Shown piece after piece: positions 1 to 9,011 of a stretch of 64,000 nucleotides of DNA. Source of the stretch: Roseateles sp. DAIF2 (lineage in GTDB: Bacteria > Pseudomonadota > Gammaproteobacteria > Burkholderiales > Burkholderiaceae_C); the NCBI RefSeq assembly GCF_015624425.1, contig NZ_CP049919.1:3658001-3722000 (forward strand), read 5' to 3'. How positions within the stretch are numbered: position 1 is the first letter of the stretch; the number at the start of each line of letters is the position of its first letter. The position numbers and the translations under genes are program-made. The notes beneath the pieces are model-generated. The model ran no database searches. It was not told the origin of the DNA and worked only from the letters and a program-made list of their open reading frames with translations.

Positions 1-660
1 CTGCGCCAGCCGGATCTCGACCCGCTTCGCGAAGGCCGCCTCGAGCCAGCTCTGTAGCCGGCTGCGGCCCTGGCTCAGCACCAGGTCCTGGTAGTCGGCC
101 AGCAGCGCCGCATCGGCCAGCACCGCGGCATGGAAGCGCGCCATCAGCTCGGGCATCAGCTCGGCCTCGTCCTCCACCAGCTGCAGCTCGGGCGACAGAC
201 CCTGCGCCTCCAGCAGCTCCAGCGGCGCGGCGCGCAACAGCTGCGAAAACCAGGCGTGGAAGGTGCGGATCTCGACCAGGCGCCCACCCTGCAGCAGGCG
301 CTGCTGCAGGCCGGCCAGCGCCGGCTCCAGCGCCTGCGCCTCCCTGGCCGGCAGGCCGCGCTGCACCAGGGCCTCGACACGCTGCGCCGCATCGCCGCGG
401 GCGAACTCGTCCAGCCATTCGGACAGGCGCTCGCGCATCTCGCCGGCGGCCTTGCGGGTGAAGGTGATCGCGACGATCTCCTGCGGCTCGGCGCCCTCCA
501 GCAGCGCGCGCAGGATGCGCGACACCAGCATCCAGGTCTTGCCCGCGCCGGCGCAGGCCTCCACCACCACGCTGCGCCGCGGATCGCAGGCCAGCGCATA
601 AAAACGTTCGCGCGCCACCGGCGCACCATCCACCGTGTAGGCCGCCATCGCCTGGCTCAT
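1..660 (-). CDS. UvrD-family ATP-dependent helicase, N-terminal part (runs off the window)
   Basis: Only the first 220 codons lie in the window; the gene continues beyond base 1. The ATG ends at 660 and overlaps the TGA of the upstream nuclease gene by 4 bases, so the two are translationally coupled. Residues 34-42 (EACAGAGKT) are a Walker A loop of the UvrD/RecB/AddA type, followed by the motif Ia stretch AITFTRKAAGEM. The family unwinds DNA with ATP. Paired with a PD-(D/E)XK nuclease it probably forms an AddAB-like double-strand-break resection complex in the cytoplasm. Whether it carries its own C-terminal nuclease domain cannot be seen here, so I give no symbol. Confidence 0.9.
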   Translation of the reverse strand, partial: MSQAMAAYTVDGAPVARERFYALACDPRRSVVVEACAGAGKTWMLVSRILRALLEGAEPQEIVAITFTRKAAGEMRERLSEWLDEFARGDAAQRVEALVQRGLPAREAQALEPALAGLQQRLLQGGRLVEIRTFHAWFSQLLRAAPLELLEAQGLSPELQLVEDEAELMPELMARFHAAVLADAALLADYQDLVLSQGRSRLQSWLEAAFAKRVEIRLAQ

Positions 661-3344
661 AGCGCCACCGTCTCCCAATCATCGCGCCGGCACAGGCCGC
701 GCATCTCACAATAGGCGCAGGCCAAACCCTCACCCAGGGCCGGCAGCGGCGCGCCATCGGCCAGCGCCAGCAGGTCGCCGCGCAGTCCCTCTAGCAGCAG
801 CGCCGCGCTGCGCTCCACCTCGGCATGCTCGACCGCCGCGATGCCCTTGGCATCGTCCAGGGCCAGGTATTGCGCGGCCAGCTCGCCGCGCTCCTCGTCG
901 TCACGCATCAGCGCCGCGTAGACCGCCAGCTGCGTGTCCTCCAGCGGCTCGGCCACCTTGGCCTTCAGGCCGGCCAGGCTGCCGGTCTTGTAGTCGATCA
1001 GCCGCCGCGCCGCGGGCGCCTGGTCGACCCGATCTACTCGGTCGATACGGCCGCGCAGCAGCAGCGCGGCCAGGCGCGGCTCGGCCGCCCAGGGCCGCAC
1101 CTCGCGCGCCAGCTCGCCGTCGGCATAGGCCACACCGGCCGCCTCCTGCTCGCGCAGCCAGTCCAGGTAGCGCGGCGCGAAGCGCGCAAAGCTGGCCGAG
1201 AAGGGCAGGAACTCGGCCGGCGCCAGGCCCAGCGTGCGCATCTGCGTCTCGGCCGCCCGCTGCAGGCGCTGCGCGTCCGGCATCGGCTGCTCGGGCGCCA
1301 GACGCTCCTGATGGAACTGGTGCAGCACCGCATGCAGCCAGGTGCCGTAGTCGCGCTTGTCGGCCTCGCCCTCCAGCTCCTCCTGCTCGCGCAGGCCCAG
1401 CAGCACGCGGCCAAAGAACTGGTAGGGGCAGCGCCGCAGCGCATCGACCGCGCTGGCGCTCAAGGCCGCCGGCAGGCGCCCGCCGACCTGGGCCGCGGCG
1501 CGCCCGCCGGCCTGGGCCACCACCGGTCGGGCCACGCGGGCATCCTGCCAGGCGGCCAGCGGCGGCAGGCCCGCGGCCTGCAGCGCCAGTGCCAGCCGCT
1601 CCAGCAAGGGGCTGGCGGACAGCGGCTCGCTGCCATGGCGGGTGCAGCGCAGCAGGGTCAGGGCCGGCGCACGCAGGGTCTGGGCGAACTGCCAGGCCAG
1701 CGCATGGCGCTTCTCCTCCTGCCCCGGCAGGCCCAGGCGCCGCGCCAGCGCATCGCCCAGCAGGGCCGGCCCCGGCGGCACCGGTCCCAGGCTGGCGGCA
1801 TCGGCGCCGGGCAGCACGATCGCGCCGAAGGGCCGCAGCATCGCGCGCGCCAGCGGCGTGATCATCACCTGCACCGGGCCGCTGGCCGGCGGCACATATT
1901 GCGCGGCCTCCAGGGTGGCGTCGACCCAGGCGATGAAGTCGGCCTGGCTCAGCAGGGAGCGCTGCAGCACCGCCTCATGGGCCGAGTCCGGCCAGGGCTG
2001 GCGGCGCAGCCACAAGGCATCGAGCAGCTCCGGGCCGGCCGGCAGCTCTTCCAGCAGGGCCTGCAGGTTCAGACGCCGCAGCAGTACCTCGCGCAGGCGC
2101 TCCAGCCAGTCCGCCAGGCTCAGCGCGATGCCGGGCTGCAGCGGCGCCAGCACCTCCTGCGCCAGATGCCACAGCCGCGCGCTGGCGGGGGCCAGGCTGT
2201 CCGGCCGCAAGGCCTGCGGCCGCGACCAGCCGCGCGCGCGGCAGCGCGCTTCCAGCAGGGTCAGCGCGCCGTTGCCGCCGGCCCGCTCGCCCAGGCCCGC
2301 GGCCAGGCCGGTCTTCAGCCAGGCCAGCCATTCATCCAGCGAGGCTTCGCGGCGACTGGCGCGCAAGAGGGCCATCACCTGGGCGGCCGGCGGCGTCGTC
2401 GCCAGGGTCCAGCCGGTCTCGTCGGCGATCGAGATGCCGCGCCGCTCCAAGAGCGCACGCACGCGGCGCAGCAGCACCCGGTCCTGCGCGATCAGCGCCA
2501 CCGGCGCGCGGCCCTGGCTCAGATGTTCCAGCACCGCGGCGGCGCTGCATTGCGCCAGGTTCTCGAAGTCGCGGCACAACGCCTGTTCCAGCCGGCCCGG
2601 CGGCGCGCCCGCGGCGAAGGCCGCGTCCAGTTCCAGATCGGCCGACAGACGCAGGCTCGGCACCTCCGCCTGCTCGGCCCGGGCCAGCAGGGCCTCGGCC
2701 AGCGGATCCGGCCCGCCGCATTGCAGATGGATCCAGGCGCTGGGGCGCAGCTCGAACAGCGCGTCGGTGGCCGGGCGGCGCGGATCGGCGGCGGCCCATT
2801 CCAGCGCCACCAGGGCCAGCGCCCGCTCCAGACCGCCGGGGCCGGGCTGCAGCTGCAGGGCCTCGCGGCCGGCATCCCAGAAGGCCGCGCGGGCATCCGG
2901 CGATCGTTGGGCACCGGCGCGGGCGAAGGCATGCGCCGCCTCGACCAGGCGCTGCAGCGCCTGCTCGAAGGCGCGCGGGTCGCGCTCGCGCAACGCCTGG
3001 GCCCAGCTCTGGCCTTGCAGCAGGCCGCGCGCGGCCAGCGCGTCGATCGCGGCGTCGAAGCTGATCTGCTGCGCCTGCGGCAGCGGGCTCGGGCCCAGGG
3101 CCGAGGCCAGGCTGACGGTGGTCTCGATGCGCGGCTGCCAGGGCAGGTTCAGCTGCATCCAGGCGCGCCGCGCCGGCGCCAGATGCTGGGCGAAGGGCAG
3201 CAGCAGCACCGCATCGCGCGAGGCCAGGCCCCGCTCGCGCAGCCAGGCGTCGACGGTGGCGGCCAGGCGCAGCCAGAAGTCGGCGCTGCCATGATCCTTG
3301 TCAAGTGGGAATTGGTGAATGCTGTGCACCGCGGCCGCCGTCAA
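657..3344 (-). CDS. PD-(D/E)XK nuclease family protein, AddB-like
   Basis: An 895-residue protein with an inactive-helicase-like N-terminal half and a C-terminal nuclease. LIDYKTG followed by the EDTQLAVYAALM region gives the D...K and Q-Y elements of the PD-(D/E)XK fold. One Cys at about residue 638 (RCPYQFF) and three near the C-terminus (CAYC, then GLC) match the four-cysteine Fe-S staple of AddB-type nucleases. It probably acts with the downstream helicase in break resection. The start is uncertain: 3344 is a TTG, and a GTG at 3329 is an alternative; neither has a clear ribosome binding site. Confidence 0.85.
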   Translation of the reverse strand: MTAAAVHSIHQFPLDKDHGSADFWLRLAATVDAWLRERGLASRDAVLLLPFAQHLAPARRAWMQLNLPWQPRIETTVSLASALGPSPLPQAQQISFDAAIDALAARGLLQGQSWAQALRERDPRAFEQALQRLVEAAHAFARAGAQRSPDARAAFWDAGREALQLQPGPGGLERALALVALEWAAADPRRPATDALFELRPSAWIHLQCGGPDPLAEALLARAEQAEVPSLRLSADLELDAAFAAGAPPGRLEQALCRDFENLAQCSAAAVLEHLSQGRAPVALIAQDRVLLRRVRALLERRGISIADETGWTLATTPPAAQVMALLRASRREASLDEWLAWLKTGLAAGLGERAGGNGALTLLEARCRARGWSRPQALRPDSLAPASARLWHLAQEVLAPLQPGIALSLADWLERLREVLLRRLNLQALLEELPAGPELLDALWLRRQPWPDSAHEAVLQRSLLSQADFIAWVDATLEAAQYVPPASGPVQVMITPLARAMLRPFGAIVLPGADAASLGPVPPGPALLGDALARRLGLPGQEEKRHALAWQFAQTLRAPALTLLRCTRHGSEPLSASPLLERLALALQAAGLPPLAAWQDARVARPVVAQAGGRAAAQVGGRLPAALSASAVDALRRCPYQFFGRVLLGLREQEELEGEADKRDYGTWLHAVLHQFHQERLAPEQPMPDAQRLQRAAETQMRTLGLAPAEFLPFSASFARFAPRYLDWLREQEAAGVAYADGELAREVRPWAAEPRLAALLLRGRIDRVDRVDQAPAARRLIDYKTGSLAGLKAKVAEPLEDTQLAVYAALMRDDEERGELAAQYLALDDAKGIAAVEHAEVERSAALLLEGLRGDLLALADGAPLPALGEGLACAYCEMRGLCRRDDWETVAL

Positions 3345-3442
3345 TGACGGACTTGGAATATGGGGGTCGGGCCCGATGTGGGTCTTCAGGACCCCGCTCC
3401 CTCGGGATTCGGGGCTTTATGTCAGAATGATTGTGCCCTGTC

Positions 3443-3467
3443 GCCGGCTTATTCCTCACAAGCCGGC
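3443..3467 (+). promoter_or_regulatory. 5' UTR hairpin upstream of trxA
   Basis: GCCGGCTT (3443-3450) pairs perfectly with AAGCCGGC (3460-3467) around a 9-nt loop, ending 17 bases before the trxA start codon. It probably lies in the trxA leader, close to the AAGGA ribosome binding site. No run of T follows, so it does not look like a terminator. Its function is unknown. Confidence 0.35.
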
Positions 3468-3484
3468 CAGCCCAAGGACAAGCC

Positions 3485-3814
3485 ATGAGCAGCGAACTGA
3501 TCAAACATATTTCCGACGCGTCTTTCGAAGCCGACGTGATCCAGGCCGACAAGCCGGTCCTGGTGGACTACTGGGCCGACTGGTGCGGCCCCTGCAAGAT
3601 GATCGCCCCGATCCTTGACGAAGTCTCGGCCACCTATCAGGAGAAGCTGCAGATCGCCAAGATGAACGTGGACGAGAACCGCGAAGTGCCGGCCAAGTAC
3701 GGCATCCGCGGCATTCCGACCCTGATGCTGTTCAAGGGCGGCCAGCTCGCCGCCACCAAGGTGGGCGCACTCTCCAAAGCCCAGTTGACGGCCTTCCTGG
3801 ACGCTAACCTATAA
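3485..3814 (+). CDS. trxA: Thioredoxin 1
   Basis: A 109-residue cytoplasmic dithiol-disulfide oxidoreductase that reduces ribonucleotide reductase, PAPS reductase and other proteins, and is recycled by thioredoxin reductase. The WCGPCK active site and the cis-proline loop GIRGIPTL are intact. The open frame extends further upstream, but the ATG at 3485 is chosen because AAGGACA sits just before it and the length then matches the family. It stands immediately upstream of rho, a common betaproteobacterial arrangement. A candidate rho promoter overlaps its last codons. Confidence 0.97.
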   Translation: MSSELIKHISDASFEADVIQADKPVLVDYWADWCGPCKMIAPILDEVSATYQEKLQIAKMNVDENREVPAKYGIRGIPTLMLFKGGQLAATKVGALSKAQLTAFLDANL

Positions 3815-3815
3815 T
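3785..3815 (+). promoter_or_regulatory. Candidate sigma-70 promoter for rho
   Basis: TTGACG (3785-3790) and a perfect TATAAT (3810-3815) are separated by 19 bases, slightly longer than ideal. The -10 overlaps the trxA stop codon, so the rho leader would be about 240 nt long. Seen by eye only. Confidence 0.4.
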
Positions 3816-3824
3816 CTCCCTCAC

Positions 3825-3865
3825 CTGCTCGCGGCTCTTGGGTTCCCGCCCGAGACCGCGAGCAG
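3825..3865 (+). terminator. Candidate hairpin between trxA and rho
   Basis: CTGCTCGCGG (3825-3834) is a perfect 10-base inverted repeat of CCGCGAGCAG (3856-3865) around a 21-nt loop. It lies just after the trxA stop. There is no T tract, so it may stabilise the trxA mRNA or act in the rho leader rather than terminate. The rest of the 3815-4064 gap holds no gene that I can support. Confidence 0.4.
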
Positions 3866-4064
3866 CAGACTGCCACCATGCCCGGCCCGGCTCACAGGGG
3901 TTTCGGCGCATGGACTCGGCGCCCAAGCTCCCGCCTTTTAGTTATGTTCTGGTCGCGCGCTGATCGATGACAGCCGTGCATCAGGGGCATCGGCAGCTTG
4001 CCGCCGAAGTGATGGTTCCCGACCCTTGGCAGGGTCTTGGACGCTACCCGAGGGTTTTGACCCC

Positions 4065-5327
4065 ATGCATCTTTCCGAACTGAAAGCGCTTCACGTCTCC
4101 GCCCTGATCAAGATGGGCGAGGAGCTGGAGATCGACAACGTCGCCCGCCTGCGCAAGCAGGAGCTGATGTTCGCGATCATGAAAAAGCGCGCCAAGGCCG
4201 GCGAACAGGTCTTTGGTGACGGCGTGCTGGAAGTGCTGCCGGACGGCTTCGGCTTCCTGCGCTCGCCCGAAGCCAGCTACATGGCGTCGACCGACGACAT
4301 CTATCTGAGCCCGAGCCAGATCCGCCGCTTCAACCTGCACACCGGCGACATGATCGAGGGCGAGGTGCGCGTGCCCAAGGACGGCGAGCGCTATTTCGCG
4401 CTCGTGAAGGTCGACCGCGTGAACGGCCTGACGCCCGAGGAGAGCAAGCACAAGATCATGTTCGAGAACCTGACGCCCTTGTTCCCCAAGGAGCAGTTCA
4501 AGCTCGAACGCGAGATCCGCAGCGAAGAGAACATCGTCGGGCGCATCATCGACCTGATCGCGCCGATCGGCAAAGGCCAGCGCGCCCTGCTGGTTGCCCA
4601 GCCGAAGACCGGCAAGACGATGATGATGCAGCAGCTCGCGCATGCCATCACCGCCAACCATCCCGAGGCGCACCTGATCGTGCTGCTGGTGGACGAGCGT
4701 CCGGAAGAAGTGACCGAGATGCTGCGCACCGTGCGCGGCGAGGTCATCAGCTCCACCTTCGACGAGCCGGCCGCCCGCCATGTGCAGGTGGCCGAGATGG
4801 TGATCGAGCGCGCCAAGCGCCTGGTCGAGCTGAAGAAGGACGTGGTGATCCTGCTGGACTCGATCACCCGCCTGGCCCGCGCCTACAACAACGTGCTGCC
4901 CAGCTCCGGCAAGGTGCTGACCGGCGGTGTCGACGCCAATGCGCTGCAGCGCCCCAAGCGCTTCTTCGGCGCGGCGCGCAATGTCGAGGAAGGCGGCTCG
5001 CTGACCATCATCGGCACCGCGCTGATCGACACCGGCTCGCGCATGGACGAGGTGATCTACGAGGAGTTCAAGGGCACCGGCAACTGCGAAATCCATCTGG
5101 ATCGCCGCATGGCCGAGAAGCGCGTCTACCCCTCGATCCTGATCAACAAGTCCGGCACCCGCCGCGAGGAGCTGCTGCTCAAGCCCGAGATCCTGCAAAA
5201 GAGCTGGATCCTGCGCAAGCTGCTCTACAACATGGACGAGATCGAGGCGATGGAGTTCATCCTCGACAAGATGAAGGCCAGCAAGAACAACCACGACTTC
5301 TTCGACATGATGAGGCGCGGTGGGTGA
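4065..5327 (+). CDS. rho: Transcription termination factor Rho
   Basis: A 420-residue hexameric RNA-dependent ATPase and helicase that terminates transcription. It has the N-terminal HLSELK helical domain, a cold-shock RNA-binding domain with DGFGFLRS (about 60-67), Walker A PKTGKT (about 180-185), the Walker B region [16 protein letters not shown], and the secondary-site motifs that follow. The ATG at 4065 gives the standard Rho length; an in-frame TTG further upstream would add a non-conserved extension. A structured element begins one base after its TGA and is followed by a strong intrinsic hairpin. Confidence 0.98.
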   Translation: MHLSELKALHVSALIKMGEELEIDNVARLRKQELMFAIMKKRAKAGEQVFGDGVLEVLPDGFGFLRSPEASYMASTDDIYLSPSQIRRFNLHTGDMIEGEVRVPKDGERYFALVKVDRVNGLTPEESKHKIMFENLTPLFPKEQFKLEREIRSEENIVGRIIDLIAPIGKGQRALLVAQPKTGKTMMMQQLAHAITANHPEAHLIVLLVDERPEEVTEMLRTVRGEVISSTFDEPAARHVQVAEMVIERAKRLVELKKDVVILLDSITRLARAYNNVLPSSGKVLTGGVDANALQRPKRFFGAARNVEEGGSLTIIGTALIDTGSRMDEVIYEEFKGTGNCEIHLDRRMAEKRVYPSILINKSGTRREELLLKPEILQKSWILRKLLYNMDEIEAMEFILDKMKASKNNHDFFDMMRRGG

Positions 5328-5396
5328 GTCGGGACCGAGCCAGGCGCCTGCGCGCCTGGCGACGCCCGACGAACGCCGGAGCGCGTCCCGCGCGCT
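5328..5396 (+). repeat. Two-hairpin 3' UTR RNA element, copy 1 (after rho)
   Basis: Starting at the first base after the rho stop: outer stem GTCGGG (5328-5333)/CCCGAC (5365-5370), asymmetric internal loop ACCGA/GACG, inner 9-bp stem GCCAGGCGC (5339-5347)/GCGCCTGGC (5352-5360) and loop CTGC. A GAACG linker (5371-5375) and a second hairpin AGCGCG-TCCCG-CGCGCT (5380-5396) follow. The same architecture with different stem sequences follows the glcG-like gene and efp. It precedes the intrinsic terminator. Function is unknown; I call it an RNA element because the paired positions vary together. Confidence 0.7.
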
Positions 5397-5423
5397 GCGG
5401 CCGGGTTGAGACTGCAGGTCTTC

Positions 5424-5465
5424 ACGAAGCCGCCGAAGCTCATGTTTCGGCGGCTTCGTCGTTTC
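5424..5465 (+). terminator. Intrinsic terminator after rho
   Basis: A perfect 14-bp stem, ACGAAGCCGCCGAA (5424-5437) with TTCGGCGGCTTCGT (5446-5459), an 8-nt loop, then CGTTTC. It closes the rho transcript before rpmE2. Confidence 0.8.
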
Positions 5466-5558
5466 AGGCTACAATCCACGTTTTTCCGCCGCCAGAAAGT
5501 GCGCGCGCATGGTGTGCGCGTGGCTCCCGGCATTGAACCCCACAGGCGAGAGGTTTCC

Positions 5559-5810
5559 ATGAAAGAAGGCATTCACCCCAACTACCGCGACGTCGTGTTC
5601 GTGGACCAGTCCAACGGCTTCCAGTTCGTGACGCGTTCGACCGTCCAGACCAAGGAAAGCATCGAAATCGACGGCAAGACCCTGCCGCTGGTGAAGCTGG
5701 AAACCACGAGCGAATCGCACCCGTTCTACACCGGCACGCAGAAGAGCGTGGACAACCTCGGCGGTCGCGTCGAGAAGTTCCGCAACAAGTTCGCTCACCT
5801 CAAGAAGTAA
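5559..5810 (+). CDS. rpmE2: 50S ribosomal protein L31 type B
   Basis: 83 residues starting [14 protein letters not shown], the usual L31 start. It lacks the zinc-binding CxxC pairs of type A L31, so it is the zinc-independent type B paralogue, which can replace the zinc form when zinc is short. GCGAGAGG upstream of the ATG at 5559 serves as ribosome binding site. It is a single gene, bounded by the rho terminator on the left and its own terminator on the right. A TACAAT at 5470-5475 could be its -10, but no convincing -35 was seen. Confidence 0.95.
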   Translation: MKEGIHPNYRDVVFVDQSNGFQFVTRSTVQTKESIEIDGKTLPLVKLETTSESHPFYTGTQKSVDNLGGRVEKFRNKFAHLKK

Positions 5811-5858
5811 GCGGACGGGCTGTGCGCCCCGCGGGCGGCCCCGGCCGCCCACCTCAAC

Positions 5859-5887
5859 AAAAGGCAGCCTCGGCTGCCTTTTGTTTT
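5859..5887 (+). terminator. Intrinsic terminator after rpmE2
   Basis: AAAAGGCAGCC (5859-5869) and GGCTGCCTTTT (5872-5882) form a strong stem followed by GTTTTG. Confidence 0.85.
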
Positions 5888-5937
5888 GCCCGTCTTGCGG
5901 CATGATCCGGCCCACCGCATAAGAAGAATCCTCACGC

Positions 5938-7596
5938 GTGAACCTGCCCACCCCCGCCATCGTTCCCGAACGCGGCGCCCAGCGCCTGCCGCGCCTGGCT
6001 TTGCTGATGTTCTGCGCCGCCTATGTGCTCCCGGGCCTGTTCGGGCGCGATCCCTGGCGCAATGCGGACCTGACGGCCTTCGGCTACATGGCCAGCATGG
6101 CGCTGGGCCATGCGCCCTGGTGGCAGCCGGCGATCGCCGGCCTGCCGGCCGAGGGCGGCCTGCTGCCCTACTGGATCGGCGCGCTGGCGATCAAGGCCCT
6201 GCCCTTCCTCGACCCGGCGCTGGCCGCGCGCCTGCCCTTCGGCCTGGCGCTGGTGGGCGTGCTGGTGCTGGTCTGGTACAGCTGCTTCCACCTGGCTCGC
6301 ACCGATGCGGCCCAGCCGGTCGCCTTCGCCTTCGGCGGCGAGGCCCATGCGATCGACTATGCCCGCGCGCTGGCCGACGGCGCGCTGCTGGCCCTGGTGG
6401 CCTCGCTGGGCCTTTTGCTGCTGGGCCATGAGACGACGCCGGAGCTGATGCAGCTGCTGGCCTGCACCCTGTTCCTCTACGGCCTGGCCGCCGCGCCCTA
6501 CCGTGCGCTGAAATCGCGCGCGGCGGTGCTGCTGGCGCTGCCGGTGCTGGCCGCCAGCGGCGCGCCGGCGGTGGCGCTGGCGTTGGGCCTGGGCGGTGCG
6601 CTGCTGAGCCGCCAGTCGAGCTTCGATGCGGTACGCCGCCTGCTGCCCTGGGTGCTGACGGCCACGGTGCTGAGCGCGTTGAGCGCCTGGGCCTTCAAGG
6701 GCTGGGCCTGGCGCATCGGTTTCGACAGCTATCTGCAGGAGCCGCTGCGCGGCTTCAGCCTGCTGGCCTGGTTTTGCTGGCCGGCCTGGCCGCTGGCGCT
6801 GTGGACCCTGTGGCGCTGGCGCCGGCATTGGCAGCATCGCCATGTCAGCGTGCCGCTGCTGGGCGTCGCGGTGCCGCTGGCGACCGCCCTGCTGATGAAC
6901 GCCTCGGATCGCGCGCTGCTGCTCGCGCTGCCGGCGCTGGCGGTGCTAGCCAGCTTCGCGCTGCCGACCCTGAGGCGCGGCGTCGCCGCGGCGATGGACT
7001 GGTTCGCGGTGTTCTTCTTCAGCGCCGGCGCGCTGTTCATCTGGATCTACTACGCGGCGATGCAGCTGGGCTGGCCAGCCAAGGCGCTGGCCAATGTGCG
7101 CAAGCTGGCCCAGGGCTTCGAGCCCAGCTTCCACCCGCTGGCGCTGGCCGTCGCACTGCTCGGCACCGTGGCTTGGCTGGGCCTGGTGCGCTGGCGCACC
7201 GCGCGCCATCAGCATGCCTTGTGGAAGAGCCTGGTGCTGCCGGCCGGTGGCGTGGCCCTGGTCTGGCTGTTGGGCCTGAGCCTGTGGCTGCCGGTGCTGG
7301 ACTATGCGCGCAGCAACCGGCCGCTGGTCGAGCGGGTGCGGGTGCATCTGCCGGCCCAGCCGGACTGCCTGGCCGCGCCGGGCCAGCCGCTGTCGCTGCT
7401 GGCCGCGCTGGAATTCCAGGGCGGCTGGACGCTGGAGGCGCGCCAGCCGCTGACCAGCACGCGCTGCAGCTATGCGCTGCTGCAGAGCGAGCTGCAGGCC
7501 ACACCGCAGATCCCCGCCGGCTGGAGCCTCGTCGGCACCGCACGCCGACCGACCGACCGGACCCAGCAGTACCTGGTGCTGCGCCGCGCGGACTGA
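5938..7596 (+). CDS. Multi-pass membrane glycosyltransferase, GT39/ArnT-like
   Basis: A 552-residue protein that is mostly hydrophobic, with about ten or more membrane segments. An N-terminal GRDPWRNADLTAFGY stretch resembles the lipid-linked sugar transferase fold (ArnT/PMT superfamily), which carries acidic residues in the first periplasmic loop. The C-terminal 100 residues form a soluble periplasmic tail with paired cysteines. It probably transfers a sugar from a polyprenyl carrier to an envelope acceptor, but the substrate is not evident. The start is a GTG at 5938 with AGAAG upstream. It ends 9 bases from the convergent phoR. Confidence 0.65.
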   Translation: MNLPTPAIVPERGAQRLPRLALLMFCAAYVLPGLFGRDPWRNADLTAFGYMASMALGHAPWWQPAIAGLPAEGGLLPYWIGALAIKALPFLDPALAARLPFGLALVGVLVLVWYSCFHLARTDAAQPVAFAFGGEAHAIDYARALADGALLALVASLGLLLLGHETTPELMQLLACTLFLYGLAAAPYRALKSRAAVLLALPVLAASGAPAVALALGLGGALLSRQSSFDAVRRLLPWVLTATVLSALSAWAFKGWAWRIGFDSYLQEPLRGFSLLAWFCWPAWPLALWTLWRWRRHWQHRHVSVPLLGVAVPLATALLMNASDRALLLALPALAVLASFALPTLRRGVAAAMDWFAVFFFSAGALFIWIYYAAMQLGWPAKALANVRKLAQGFEPSFHPLALAVALLGTVAWLGLVRWRTARHQHALWKSLVLPAGGVALVWLLGLSLWLPVLDYARSNRPLVERVRVHLPAQPDCLAAPGQPLSLLAALEFQGGWTLEARQPLTSTRCSYALLQSELQATPQIPAGWSLVGTARRPTDRTQQYLVLRRAD

Positions 7597-7605
7597 GGAA
7601 GGGCC

Positions 7606-8985
7606 TCAGTCCCCGCCGCCGCTTTCGGGCATCGCCGCCTCGACGCCGACCTCGGCCTCGCCGTTGCGGCTGCGCACGCGCACCGCGGGCAGCAGCAGAC
7701 GGAACTTCGAGCCCTTGCCCGGCTCGCTCTGGATCTGCAGCTCGCCGCCATGGCGCTGCACCACATGCTTGACGATGGACAGGCCCAGGCCGGTGCCGCC
7801 GGTCTCGCGCGAGCGGCTGCCATCGACTCGGTAGAAGCGCTCGGTCAGGCGTGGCAGATGCTCGCGGGCGATGCCGGGGCCGGTGTCGCTGACGCTCAGC
7901 TCGCCGCCACCATCGCCCAGGGCACGCCAGCCGACCTCGATCTCGCCGCCATCCGGCGTGTAGCGCACCGCATTGGTCACCAGATTGGCCACCGCGCTGA
8001 GCAGCTCGGCCTCGATGCCGGCCAGCTCGACCTGGGTGTCCTGCTGCACGCGGATGCGGTGCCGGCCGGCCGACAAGGCCTGCCCATCGGAGCCGACGCG
8101 CAGCAGCAGCGCATCCAGCGCCACCCAGCGGTCCGGTGCCGGCCGCGGGCTGCCCTCCAGGGTCGCCAGGGTCAGCAGGTCCGAGACCAGGCTCAGCATG
8201 CGCTGGGTCTGCTGGTCCATCAGGGTCAGGACCCGCTTGCGCTCGGCCTCGGTCAGCGGCAGGCTGCTCATCGTCTCGATGAAGCCGGTCAGCACCGTCA
8301 GCGGCGTGCGGATCTCGTGCGAGACATTGGCGACGAAGTCGCGTCGCATGCTCTCCGCGCGCTCGCGCTCGGTCACGTCCAGGCTCAGCACCAGGCGCAT
8401 GCCCTCGCCATAGGCGCGCACGATCACCGACAGGGTGGCGCGCCCGCGCGCATTCGCCAGCAGCAGCGGCTCGGCGTACTGCCCCGCCTGCAGATAGCTG
8501 ACGAAGGCCGGGTAGCGGACCAGATTGGTGATGCGCTGGCGCAGGTCGCGGATCGGGTCGAGCGAGAAATGATCGCCAGCGACGCGGTTGCACCAGACGA
8601 TCTGGTCATGCTCATCCAGCATCAGCACGCCGTTCGGCGAGGCCTCGATCGCGGACAGGAACTGCTGCAGCTGCCCCTGCTCGCGCGCCAGCGCCTTGTC
8701 GCGCTCGCGAATCGCGCGCTCGATGCGGTAGCCCAGCTCGCCCCACAGGCCGCTGTCGCGCGGCGCCCCGCCCTGCTGGCTGCCGCGCAGCCATTGGATC
8801 AGGCGGTGGCCGCGCAGCGCATCGGCCAGCACCAGGGCACCGACGCCGCTGGCCGCGCCCAGCAGTTCGCCCAACATCGGGAGGCTGGACCAATTGCCGG
8901 CCCAACTGCCCACGAAGGTGCCCAGCGCGACCGCCAGAGCGGCGATCAGGAGGCGCGGCACCAGCCAGTTCAACGATTCAGCCAC
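7606..8985 (-). CDS. phoR: Phosphate regulon sensor histidine kinase PhoR
   Basis: 459 residues. Two N-terminal membrane helices (about 8-28 and 40-56) lead to a PAS domain (about 105-205), a HisKA domain with the phosphorylated His in VSHEIRTPL (His223), and an HATPase domain with the N box (NLVTNAVRYT), DTGPGI and GGTGLGLSI. PhoR senses phosphate sufficiency through the Pst transporter and PhoU, and phosphorylates PhoB when phosphate is limiting. The start is GTG at 8985, 26 bases after phoB, so the two are co-transcribed. It is the last gene of the pst-pho block. Confidence 0.95.
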   Translation of the reverse strand: MAESLNWLVPRLLIAALAVALGTFVGSWAGNWSSLPMLGELLGAASGVGALVLADALRGHRLIQWLRGSQQGGAPRDSGLWGELGYRIERAIRERDKALAREQGQLQQFLSAIEASPNGVLMLDEHDQIVWCNRVAGDHFSLDPIRDLRQRITNLVRYPAFVSYLQAGQYAEPLLLANARGRATLSVIVRAYGEGMRLVLSLDVTERERAESMRRDFVANVSHEIRTPLTVLTGFIETMSSLPLTEAERKRVLTLMDQQTQRMLSLVSDLLTLATLEGSPRPAPDRWVALDALLLRVGSDGQALSAGRHRIRVQQDTQVELAGIEAELLSAVANLVTNAVRYTPDGGEIEVGWRALGDGGGELSVSDTGPGIAREHLPRLTERFYRVDGSRSRETGGTGLGLSIVKHVVQRHGGELQIQSEPGKGSKFRLLLPAVRVRSRNGEAEVGVEAAMPESGGGD

Positions 8986-9011
8986 TCGCTCTAGAACCTC
9001 GGGTCAGGAAC

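Noticed and set aside
825..3347. An 840-residue open frame opposite the AddB-like nuclease gene, and similar long frames elsewhere
   Set aside because: High-GC antisense shadow; composition is Gln/Arg/Ala-rich, without domains, and the other strand encodes a clear nuclease.
3815..4064. A rho leader peptide
   Set aside because: No short frame with a convincing ribosome binding site was found; only the hairpin and candidate promoter can be supported.
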